Assembly: GCA_937928295.1 (NCBI GenBank)
Contig: CALEYY010000190.1
Location: 1-15,529, forward strand
Length of the DNA stretch: 15,529 nt
Direction: 5' to 3'
Source: an uncultured Moraxellaceae bacterium
GTDB lineage: Bacteria > Pseudomonadota > Gammaproteobacteria > Pseudomonadales > Moraxellaceae
Shown: one piece after another, positions 6,377-12,548 of the stretch
How positions within the stretch are numbered: position 1 is the first letter of the stretch
Layout: every line of letters begins with the position of its first letter
The notes under the pieces: model-generated
The model's input: the letters and a program-made list of their open reading frames with translations, nothing else
Database searches by the model: none
Told to the model about the DNA's origin: nothing
Program-made: the position numbers and the translations under genes

Positions 6377-8428
6377 TCAGGTCGTCGATTCGCTGGCGGC
6401 TTGGCGTTGCAGTTCAGCGTGCTGACGCTTGATGTCCGTCAGGGCTTGCAGCGTGTTGCGATCCAGCGTTTGTTGCAGTTGTTTATTGAGGCGATCGGCC
6501 TCCAATTCAAGGGCACGCAAGCGCAGGCGATAGGTCAGGTGTCGAGCTTCGACCTCGGGATCGCTGGGCGTCAGCAGCCAGGCCTCGGCGGCGATGGCGG
6601 CCAAGGCGTCGCCTTCGGGTGTGCCGTGCCAGCTGCCGAGCAGGGCGGCGAGGCTGCGTTCGGGGTCGAGTTTGAGGTCATTGAGCAGCGCGTGCAGCAC
6701 GCCCGATTCTGGGTCGTCCAGTGTTAGCAGCAGGTCTTCCGGCCAGCTGCTGGCCAGTGCCGGCGCTTGCAGCATCAGGCGGATGGTTTGTGCCGATAGT
6801 GAGCGCAGAGGTGGCGGCTGCGTGCGTTCGCGACGCTGGCTGAAGGCCGGCTTGCCGTCGCCACGGGAGAATTTGGCATCGCGACTGAAGCCTTTGCGCT
6901 GGCCGAATTTTGGCTGAGCTTGCGGCTCATAATCTTCGTGCTGATGCCAGTGCATGGCGTCGTCATCGTCGTCCGGCATTTGCGCCCAGTAGGGTTCGTC
7001 ATGCGAACTGGCGGCTGTTGAGTCATGGCCGGGTTGTGTGTTGCTGGCGCGTGTGCTGTTGGATGGCGCGTTGTACTGGGCCGAGTCTGCGGCAGCTTGC
7101 TGCTGTTGTGCCGCCTTTTGCGCGGCGCGCTGGCTCAGCTGCTTTTCGATGATCTCGACGCTGAGCTCGGTAAGCTCGCTAAGCCGTTGCAGCAGCAGCG
7201 TCTTGAACAGGCTTTCAGGCACCAGCGCGAGCAGCGGCAGGGCCTCATTGGCCAGTTTTGAACGGCCCTCTAGCGATGTCAGGCTCAGATCTTCGCTCAG
7301 GTGCTTGAACAGCTGCTCGGTGAGCGGCACGGCATCGGCATCGATGCGGGCGCGAAACAGCTCGGGGCCTTCGCGCCGCACCAGGCTGTCCGGGTCTTCG
7401 CCATCGGGCAGAAACAGGAAGCGGGCGCTGACACCATCTTTCAGCGCCGGCAGCGCATTTTCCAGCGCGCGCCAAGCGGCGCGGCGACCGGCATTGTCGC
7501 CATCGAAACAGAATACCACCTCCGAGACAACGCGGAACAGGCGCTCGATATGCGTGGTGCTGGTGGCCGTGCCGAGCGTGGCCACCGCTTCCGGGATGCC
7601 GTTCTGTGCCAGCGCGACGACATCCATATAGCCTTCCACGACCAGCAAGCGCGTGAGCTTGCCGGATTGCCGGGCCTCGTACAGGCCGTAAAGCTCTTGG
7701 CCTTTGTGAAAGACCGGTGACTCGGGCGAGTTCAGGTATTTCGGCTTGTCATCGTTGAGTACGCGGCCACCGAAGGCGATGACGCGACCACGGAAGTCGC
7801 GGATCGGAAAGATCACGCGGTCGCGCATGGCATCGTAAACCGAGTTGCGCTGCTCGTTGCGAATGAGCAGGCCGGCCTGCAACAGGCGTTCGTGCGCGAC
7901 GGGGTCTTTGCCGAGATCCTGCAGCAGATTGTCCCAGCCGGGTGGTGCATAGCCGATGCGGAAATGCTTGGCGACCGCACCCGTGACGCCGCGTTTTTTC
8001 AGATAGCTGACGGCGCGCTCACGGGCCGGAGCCTGCCGGAGCTGCTGTTCGAAATACTGCGCGGCGGCATCGAGGGCATCAAACAACGGTTGTTGCGAAT
8101 CACGCTGGCTGCTACCGGCCTCGCGGGTTTCCGGCAGGGTCATGCCGGCGTGACCGGCGAGCTGCTTCAGGCCATCGATGAATTCGAGGCGGTCGTGCTC
8201 CATCAAAAAGCTCAGGGCATTGCCGGAGGCGCCGCAGCCGAAGCAGTAATAGAACTGCTTCTCGCGATTGACCGTGAACGAGGGCGATTTTTCCTGATGG
8301 AACGGGCAGCAGGCAGCGTAATTCTTGCCGGCGCGTTTGAGTTTTACGCGGGCATCGATGAGGTCAACGATGTCGGTGCGCAGCAGCACTTCATCGATGA
8401 ACGCTTGCGGAATACGGCCTGCGGACAT
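6377..8428 (-). CDS. dnaG: DNA primase
   Basis: Makes the RNA primers for chromosomal replication, working with the DnaB helicase. It has 683 residues against 581 in E. coli. Seen: an N-terminal CHC2 zinc-binding domain with Cys41, His44, Cys62 and Cys65 (CPFHQEKSPSF, FYYCFGCGASG); the RNA polymerase core with DRVIFPIRDFRGRVIAFGGR (203-222); and the Toprim motifs VVEGYMDVVAL with Glu265 and FCFDGDNAGRRAA with Asp309 and Asp311, the same numbers as the E. coli metal-binding residues. The C-terminal helicase-interaction domain runs from about 536. Most of the extra length is a low-complexity linker at 432-535, rich in Gln, Ser, Asp and His. The start region has only a weak ribosome site. It follows yqeY by 94 bases and precedes rpoD by 78. 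Confidence 0.98.
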   Translation of the reverse strand: MSAGRIPQAFIDEVLLRTDIVDLIDARVKLKRAGKNYAACCPFHQEKSPSFTVNREKQFYYCFGCGASGNALSFLMEHDRLEFIDGLKQLAGHAGMTLPETREAGSSQRDSQQPLFDALDAAAQYFEQQLRQAPARERAVSYLKKRGVTGAVAKHFRIGYAPPGWDNLLQDLGKDPVAHERLLQAGLLIRNEQRNSVYDAMRDRVIFPIRDFRGRVIAFGGRVLNDDKPKYLNSPESPVFHKGQELYGLYEARQSGKLTRLLVVEGYMDVVALAQNGIPEAVATLGTATSTTHIERLFRVVSEVVFCFDGDNAGRRAAWRALENALPALKDGVSARFLFLPDGEDPDSLVRREGPELFRARIDADAVPLTEQLFKHLSEDLSLTSLEGRSKLANEALPLLALVPESLFKTLLLQRLSELTELSVEIIEKQLSQRAAQKAAQQQQAAADSAQYNAPSNSTRASNTQPGHDSTAASSHDEPYWAQMPDDDDDAMHWHQHEDYEPQAQPKFGQRKGFSRDAKFSRGDGKPAFSQRRERTQPPPLRSLSAQTIRLMLQAPALASSWPEDLLLTLDDPESGVLHALLNDLKLDPERSLAALLGSWHGTPEGDALAAIAAEAWLLTPSDPEVEARHLTYRLRLRALELEADRLNKQLQQTLDRNTLQALTDIKRQHAELQRQAASESTT

Positions 8429-8481
8429 GACAGCTCGGGTCGTGAGGGGCAGGGCGGAAGTGTGCGATAGCGCGGGCGTGT

Positions 8482-8513
8482 CTGCAATCTGCGCGATGTG
8501 CAGTCAGATGCAG
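8482..8513. other. imperfect hairpin between yqeY and dnaG
   Basis: CTGCAATCTG (8482-8491) pairs with CAGATGCAG (8505-8513) apart from one bulged A, around a 13-base loop. It lies in the 94-base gap ahead of dnaG. There is no T tract, so it is not a standard terminator; an RNA-processing or attenuating role is possible but unproven. The rest of the gap shows no clear promoter. Confidence 0.25.
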
Positions 8514-8522
8514 TGCAGCGGC

Positions 8523-8966
8523 TCAGCTCAGGCGAGTCTTCACTTGCTGAGACAGCGCGCCAACATCGGCACGGCCGGCCACCATCGGACGCAGCAGATT
8601 CATTACCTTGCCCATGTCGCGCGCACTGGTAGCACCGGCTTCGGCAATGGCAGCCGAAATCAGCGAAGTCAGTTCAGCATCACTCAGAGGTTCAGGCAGG
8701 AAGGTCTGCAAGATGGCAATTTCTGCCAGCTCTTTGGCGGCCAGTTCGGCACGACCACCTTGTTCAAAGGCAGTGGCCGATTCGCGGCGCTGCTTGACCA
8801 GCTTTTCCAGCACAGCCAGCGAACGCGCGTCATCGAGCTCGATGCGCTCATCCACTTCAATTTGCTTGAACGCGGTCAGGGCCATGCGAACAACGCCAAG
8901 ACGATCTTTGTCTTGGGCGCGCATAGCGTCTTTCATGGCTTCGGTCAGACGAGCTTTCAGAGACAT
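8523..8966 (-). CDS. yqeY: GatB/YqeY domain protein
   Basis: A 147-residue, largely helical cytoplasmic protein of the YqeY family, related to the C-terminal tail domain of GatB, the Asp/Glu-tRNA amidotransferase subunit that helps bind tRNA. Seen: the family pattern MSLKARLTEAMKDAMRAQDK, LVKQRRESATAFEQGGR, AEIAILQTFLPEPLSDAEL and the C-terminal ARDMGKVMNLLRPM. No catalytic GatB domain is attached, and the protein's own role is not established; a tRNA- or ribosome-linked job is inferred from the family and from its place between rpsU and dnaG, which recurs in Pseudomonas-type genomes. The ATG at 8966 has no evident Shine-Dalgarno sequence, but the family start matches well. It lies 118 bases after rpsU. 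Confidence 0.9.
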   Translation of the reverse strand: MSLKARLTEAMKDAMRAQDKDRLGVVRMALTAFKQIEVDERIELDDARSLAVLEKLVKQRRESATAFEQGGRAELAAKELAEIAILQTFLPEPLSDAELTSLISAAIAEAGATSARDMGKVMNLLRPMVAGRADVGALSQQVKTRLS

Positions 8967-9084
8967 GATGGAACCAGCATGCTAAAGGGGATGCAACGAA
9001 AGGCAATCACGGCGGGGCGTATCGATGACACGCCCTTGCCGGTCGCTCCTGGCGGCACGCCTTGGCAGGCGGGCCTGGCCGGGA
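8967..9084 (-). other. rpsU-yqeY intergenic spacer, possible attenuator
   Basis: This 118-base spacer follows rpsU, where E. coli has a partial terminator that lets rpsU be expressed far above dnaG. Several short stems can be drawn: GGGCGT (9016-9021) with ACGCCC (9029-9034 region), and CAGGC-GG-GCCTG near 9066-9077. None is followed by a good U run. I see structure but cannot show termination. Confidence 0.25.
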
Positions 9085-9300
9085 TTAGTACAGACGCTTG
9101 ACCTTGACGGCTTCGCGCTGAACTTTCTTAGCGTGACGCTTCACAGCGGCAGCGGCTTTGCGCTTGCGCTCTTGCGTCGGCTTTTCGAAGAATTCGCGCT
9201 TGCGCACATCAGCCAGAACACCGGCCTTTTCGCAGGAACGCTTGAAACGACGCAGGGCGACATCAAACGGTTCGCCTTCTTTCACTTTAACTTGGGGCAT
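9085..9300 (-). CDS. rpsU: 30S ribosomal protein bS21
   Basis: Ribosomal protein S21, 71 residues, the usual length. It is a small basic protein of the 30S platform needed for efficient initiation on mRNAs. It is nearly collinear with E. coli S21: KVKEGEPFDVALRRFKRSCE, KAGVLADVRKREFFEKPT, then the basic AVKRHAKK tail ending in KRLY. The start is fixed by an AGGTGA ribosome site (9307-9312 on the minus strand) about six bases upstream. It is the first gene of the rpsU-yqeY-dnaG-rpoD operon and divergent from tsaD, with a recognisable sigma-70 promoter in the 141-base gap. Confidence 0.99.
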   Translation of the reverse strand: MPQVKVKEGEPFDVALRRFKRSCEKAGVLADVRKREFFEKPTQERKRKAAAAVKRHAKKVQREAVKVKRLY

Positions 9301-9352
9301 GAATGCTCACCTGGTTCAGAAATTCGATACGCCGGTCGGGCGTGGGGCGCGG

Positions 9353-9381
9353 ATTTTAGCCAGTTATCACGCGAATGGCAA
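9353..9381 (-). promoter_or_regulatory. sigma-70 promoter for the rpsU operon
   Basis: On the minus strand: TTGCCA (9376-9381), exactly 17 bases, then TAAAAT (9353-9358), giving a leader of about 45 bases before rpsU. The discriminator after the -10 is CCGCGCC, GC-rich like that of the rpoD promoter. A 10-base palindrome CTGTGCACAG lies at 9387-9396, just upstream of the -35. A weaker tsaD promoter can be read the other way (-10 TACACT at 9400-9405), which would share the -35 region. Confidence 0.75.
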
Positions 9382-9441
9382 ACCCCCTGTGCACAGCGTT
9401 ACACTGCGCGCCTTCAAACAGCCTCAAATCGGGTGCTTCAA

Positions 9442-10464
9442 ATGCGTGTTCTGGGCATGGAAACCTCTTGCGACGAGACCGGCGTGGCCATTTACGACGA
9501 TGCCGGCAGCGGCAAATTGCTCGCGCACTGCCTTTATAGCCAGATCGACATGCATGCCGATTACGGCGGCGTGGTGCCCGAACTGGCCTCGCGTGACCAC
9601 ATTCGCAAGATGGTTCCGCTGGTGCGCGAAGTCATGGCGGACGCCGGCTGCCAGTCTGGCGACATCGACGGCATTGCGTACACCGCCGGCCCCGGCCTTG
9701 CCGGCGCACTGCTCACTGGCGCGCTGATGGCACGCTCGCTGGCCTACGCCTGGGGCATCCCCGCCGTGCCGGTACACCACATGGAAGGCCACCTGCTCGC
9801 GCCCTTGCTGGAAGCCGACCCGCCCGCCTTCCCGTTTGTGGCGCTGCTGGTGTCTGGCGGTCACACCCAGCTCATGCGGGTGGATGGCATCGGCCGTTAC
9901 GCCCTGCTCGGCGAATCCATCGACGATGCCGCCGGCGAGGCCTTCGACAAAGTTGCCAAAATGCTCGGCCTGAACTACCCCGGCGGCCCGGCTGTGGCGC
10001 GCATGGCCTTGGACGGGCGCGATAACGCCTTCAAGTTCCCGCGCCCCATGCTCGACCGCCCCGGCCTCGACTTCTCCTTCAGTGGTCTGAAAACCGCAGT
10101 CCTCACAGCACGCCAGCAGACTGCCGATTACCCGAACAAGACCGCCGACATCTGTGCCAGCTTTGAAGCAGCCGCTGTGGATACCCTGATCAGAAAATGC
10201 ATTCGCGCCTTGCAGGAAACCGGTTTGAAGCGACTGGTGCTGGCCGGCGGCGTCAGCGCCAACAAGCGTCTGCGCGCCGACCTCGCCGAAGCGCTCAAAC
10301 CCCTGCGCGCCCAAGCCTACTACCCGGCCCCCGAATTCTGTACCGACAACGGCGCCATGATCGCCTTCGCCGGCTGCCAGCGCCTCAGGGCGGGAGAATC
10401 CGTGGGCTTAGGTGTCAGCGTAAGAGCTCGCTGGCCGATGACGGAGCTATCGGCGATCAACTGA
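9442..10464 (+). CDS. tsaD: tRNA N6-threonylcarbamoyladenosine synthase subunit TsaD
   Basis: Transfers the threonylcarbamoyl group from TC-AMP to A37 of ANN-decoding tRNAs, in complex with TsaB and TsaE (formerly YgjD/Gcp). It has 340 residues against 337 in E. coli. Seen: the ASKHA nucleotide-binding start MRVLGMETSCDETGVAIYD, YGGVVPELASRDH, AYTAGPGLAGAL, the metal-binding HHMEGH with His113 and His117, LLVSGGHTQL, GESIDDAAGEAFDK, LDFSFSGLKTA, LAGGVSANKRLR and the C-terminal EFCTDNGAMIA. I chose the ATG at 9442 because the same frame stays open far upstream, but that part overlaps rpsU in antisense and has no family match. The ribosome site is poor. It is divergent from rpsU and convergent with plsY; tsaD next to rpsU and plsY is conserved in gammaproteobacteria. 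Confidence 0.98.
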   Translation: MRVLGMETSCDETGVAIYDDAGSGKLLAHCLYSQIDMHADYGGVVPELASRDHIRKMVPLVREVMADAGCQSGDIDGIAYTAGPGLAGALLTGALMARSLAYAWGIPAVPVHHMEGHLLAPLLEADPPAFPFVALLVSGGHTQLMRVDGIGRYALLGESIDDAAGEAFDKVAKMLGLNYPGGPAVARMALDGRDNAFKFPRPMLDRPGLDFSFSGLKTAVLTARQQTADYPNKTADICASFEAAAVDTLIRKCIRALQETGLKRLVLAGGVSANKRLRADLAEALKPLRAQAYYPAPEFCTDNGAMIAFAGCQRLRAGESVGLGVSVRARWPMTELSAIN

Positions 10465-10472
10465 GCTTGTGG

Positions 10473-10648
10473 GGCGGGGAGCGGAAGGTGTGCTGAAACC
10501 TTCCGAGGCATGGATGCCGAGGGGAGCCTCCAAGGGTGAATGCGGGGTTTTTCGGCGCATCGCGCCGAACCGCATGAACGACCGCGCGATGCAGCGCGCG
10601 GGCCGGGCGGATTCACGGCGTGTTTCAGCACATGCTCCGCTCCCCGCC
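10473..10648. repeat. structured palindromic element with 27-base terminal inverted repeats
   Basis: Non-coding element filling the gap between the convergent tsaD and plsY stops. The outer arms, 10473-10499 and 10622-10648, are inverted copies matching at 24 of 27 positions: GGCGGGGAGCGGA, three differences, TGTGCTGAAAC. A shorter pair, GTGAAT (10536-10541) and ATTCAC (10611-10616), is nested inside. Three local hairpins lie within the outer arms: GGCAT-GG-ATGCC (10507-10518), TTCGGCGC-ATC-GCGCCGAA (10551-10569) and CCGCGC/GCGCGG (10582-10601). The fold is cloverleaf-like. The CATGGATG core resembles dispersed intergenic repeats I know from several gammaproteobacteria. It may be a MITE- or REP/BIME-like repeat, and may also end transcription from both sides. 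No open frame in it looks coding, and I see no second copy here. Confidence 0.65.
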
Positions 10649-10654
10649 AGGCAG

Positions 10655-11242
10655 CTACTTGAACCGCCGCTCAGTCCCTTTAACGAGCGCCAAAATATTC
10701 GTCTTATGCCGAGCCAACAGCATCACGCTCATGACGGCAATGCCGATCATGGCCTCCGGCATCAGCCATCCCGCCAGAAACGGCGCAGCCACAAACGCCG
10801 TAATCGCCCCCACCGACGAGATGCGCGTCAGCGCAAAAGCACCGACCCAGAGCAGCACCACCGCTACGCCTAGGCCCCAGTGCAAGGTCAGCATCACGCC
10901 CAGCGCCGTGGCCACGCCCTTGCCGCCCTCAAAGCGGAAAAACACCGGGTAGAGATGCCCGAGAAACGCCGCAACCCCCACGACACTGAGCAGCACATCG
11001 CTCATGCCGTACTCGCGCGCCACCAGCACCGGAATGACGCCTTTGAGCATGTCGCCGGCGAGCGTGAGCAGTGCTGCTGGCTTGCCGCCGATGCGCAGCA
11101 CATTGGTGGTGCCGGGGTTGCCGGAGCCGTCGGTGCGCGGGTCAGGCAGGCCCATGACGCGACAAACAATAATGGCTGCCGAGACAGAGCCCAGCAGATA
11201 AGCGAGAATCAGCGCCGCACAGGTGATCAGGTCGGGGCTCAT
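10655..11242 (-). CDS. plsY: glycerol-3-phosphate acyltransferase PlsY
   Basis: Inner-membrane enzyme that transfers the acyl group from acyl-phosphate (made by PlsX) to glycerol-3-phosphate, giving lysophosphatidic acid, the first step of phospholipid synthesis. It has 195 residues and about five hydrophobic membrane segments. The family motifs are present: SGNPGTTNVLR (about 40-50), GDMLKG, GHLYPVFFRFEGGKGVATALG (glycerol-phosphate/active loop), TRISSV, and the C-terminal RHKTNI. It ends in a TAG only six bases after the right arm of the structured element. It is divergent from folB across 103 bases. plsY beside folB and tsaD matches the E. coli neighbourhood (ygiH). Confidence 0.97.
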   Translation of the reverse strand: MSPDLITCAALILAYLLGSVSAAIIVCRVMGLPDPRTDGSGNPGTTNVLRIGGKPAALLTLAGDMLKGVIPVLVAREYGMSDVLLSVVGVAAFLGHLYPVFFRFEGGKGVATALGVMLTLHWGLGVAVVLLWVGAFALTRISSVGAITAFVAAPFLAGWLMPEAMIGIAVMSVMLLARHKTNILALVKGTERRFK

Positions 11243-11345
11243 GGCCGCTCCAGACTGAGAAGTTGAACGAGGGCCGCAGTATCGCCGCCCGGTAAAATGC
11301 CTGCCGCAATCCTAGCAAGACAACCCGCGTACGACGAGGCAACTA
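11243..11345. promoter_or_regulatory. divergent plsY-folB promoter region
   Basis: A 103-base gap between two divergent starts, so it should hold promoters both ways. The best -10 for folB is TAAAAT at 11293-11298, but no good -35 lies 16-18 bases upstream; TTGAAC (11263-11268) is too far at 24 bases. A GAGG ribosome site precedes the folB ATG by about seven bases. I cannot place the plsY promoter. Confidence 0.35.
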
Positions 11346-11699
11346 ATGGATATTGTGTACATCCGGGATTTCAAAATCGAGACAGTGATCGGCATGTTCC
11401 AGTGGGAGCGCCGCATCAAGCAGACCCTGAGTCTGGATGTCGAGATGGGCTGGGATATCCGGCCAGCGGCGGCCAGCGATGCCATTGCCGATGCGCTCGA
11501 TTACAAAGCCGTGTCGCAGCGGCTGAAAGCGCATGTGGAGTCAGCGCATTACGAGCTGGTGGAGACGCTGGCGGAGTCGATCTGGACCATCCTGCGCGAG
11601 GAGTTTCAGGTGCCATGGCTACGCCTGCGGGTGAGCAAGCCGGGCGCTGTGCGTGGCGCGAAAGATGTGGGTGTGTTGATCGAGCGCGGTACGCGCTGA
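11346..11699 (+). CDS. folB: dihydroneopterin aldolase
   Basis: Splits 7,8-dihydroneopterin into 6-hydroxymethyl-7,8-dihydropterin and glycolaldehyde in folate synthesis; the family also shows an epimerase activity. It has 117 residues, the usual size, and forms octamers in known relatives. Seen: MDIVYIRDFKIETVIGMFQWE, DVEMGWD, the pterin-pocket segment ALDYKAVS with Tyr53, the Glu73 region (YELVETLAE), and the signature RVSKPGAV with catalytic Lys98, followed by VGVLIERG. It closely tracks E. coli FolB, including the WE-x-x-I-x-Q and SKPGAV motifs. It is convergent with the pteridine reductase downstream and divergent from plsY. Confidence 0.97.
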   Translation: MDIVYIRDFKIETVIGMFQWERRIKQTLSLDVEMGWDIRPAAASDAIADALDYKAVSQRLKAHVESAHYELVETLAESIWTILREEFQVPWLRLRVSKPGAVRGAKDVGVLIERGTR

Positions 11700-11701
11700 G
11701 C

Positions 11702-11744
11702 GCCCGCTGTTGCGGGCCGGATTGGCCTCGCGCTGAGGCTCAGC
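11702..11744. terminator. possible hairpins between folB and the pteridine reductase
   Basis: Two small stems lie in and just past the 40-base convergent gap: GCCCGC-TGTT-GCGGGC (11702-11717) and GCTGA-GGC-TCAGC (11732-11744), the second overlapping the reductase stop. Neither has a T tract. They could cause weak termination from either side, but the evidence is only pairing and position. Confidence 0.3.
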
Positions 11745-12528
11745 CCCAGACGCTGCGACCACCATCGACCGCGATGATCTGGCCGCTGATGTAGTCCGTG
11801 CCGTCGATCAGGAAGGCGATGGTGTCGGCGATGCTGTCAAAGCCGCCGACGCGACCCAGCGGCACGGTATCGAGAATTTCTGCTTGTAACTCGGATGACA
11901 TTTCACCGCTGCCTTCCGGCCAAGCTATCGCGCCGGGGGCAACGCCGTTCACGCGCACGGCCGGTGCCAGCTCTTTTGCCAGCGATCTTGTCATCGCGGC
12001 CAGTGCCGCTTTCGCCATGCAATAAACCGTGTGTCCGGCGAGCGGGAAATCGGCGTGGATGTCGATGACATTGACCATCGCGCCGCGCCCGCTCGCCGTC
12101 AGCGCCGGTGCCAGCGCCTGGCTGAGAAAGAACGGCGCGCGGGCGTTGCTGGCGAAAAGGTCGTCCCACTGTGTTTGCGTGGCGTTGCCGATCGGCGTGG
12201 CGTAGAACGACGAGGCGTTATTGATCAGGGCGTCGAGGCGGCCGTAGGCGTGGACGCTGGCGTCGGCGAGCGCGCTGATAGCGCTGGCATCGCTCAGGTT
12301 GGCGACGAGCACGCGGGCGCTGTCGACGCGAAGCTGGTTCAGCTCGTCGGCCAGCAGGCGCGCCGTGCGCTCCGAATGGAAACAGTGTAGCAGCACGCGC
12401 CAGCCACTGCGATGCAACCGTCGCGCCGTTGCCGCGCCGACGCGACGACCTGCGCCGGTGATGAGCACGACGCGGGCTTGTTGCAGGTCATCATCAGCCA
12501 TGATTTTGGGCTCTGTTTGGTGTGGCAT
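11740..12528 (-). CDS. PTR1/FolM-type pteridine reductase (SDR family)
   Basis: An NADPH-dependent short-chain dehydrogenase/reductase of the pteridine reductase group, expected to reduce dihydropterins (dihydromonapterin/dihydrobiopterin) and perhaps dihydrofolate in the cytoplasm. It has 262 residues. Seen: the cofactor motif TGAGRRVG (24-31), where Arg replaces the second Gly of ordinary SDRs, a hallmark of PTR1-like enzymes; INNASSFYATPIG (102-114); and the catalytic set Asp156, Tyr169, Lys173 (VIDIH, VYCMAK), spaced as Asp181-Tyr194-Lys198 of Leishmania PTR1. VNGVAPGAIAWPE and GQIIAVDGGRSVWG complete the fold. Two starts are possible: ATG at 12528 or at 12501 (MADDDLQQ); neither has a good ribosome site, and the shorter fits the family better. 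It is last in the rsmA-apaG-apaH-cca run, 20 bases after cca. The symbol folM is plausible but the exact substrate is not shown. Confidence 0.85.
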   Translation of the reverse strand: MPHQTEPKIMADDDLQQARVVLITGAGRRVGAATARRLHRSGWRVLLHCFHSERTARLLADELNQLRVDSARVLVANLSDASAISALADASVHAYGRLDALINNASSFYATPIGNATQTQWDDLFASNARAPFFLSQALAPALTASGRGAMVNVIDIHADFPLAGHTVYCMAKAALAAMTRSLAKELAPAVRVNGVAPGAIAWPEGSGEMSSELQAEILDTVPLGRVGGFDSIADTIAFLIDGTDYISGQIIAVDGGRSVWG

Positions 12529-12548
12529 ACGCTTTCGGCGAGACCGGC

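Noticed and set aside
4649..6727. A 692-codon open frame on the plus strand, longer than rpoD itself
   Set aside because: It is antisense to rpoD and the end of dnaG. Its Phe/His/Gly-rich, domain-free translation is what the complement of a GC-biased gene gives. The minus-strand genes are certain.
9387..9396. LexA box near rpsU, as in the E. coli operon
   Set aside because: CTGTGCACAG is palindromic but does not fit the CTG-N10-CAG spacing; no SOS box was found in the gap.
9025..9441. A longer N-terminus for tsaD
   Set aside because: The extension overlaps all of rpsU in antisense and its promoter; TsaD proteins start at MRVLGMETSC.
9424..10314. A 296-codon minus-strand frame opposite tsaD
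   Set aside because: Antisense shadow of tsaD; the translation shows no recognisable domain and no ribosome site.
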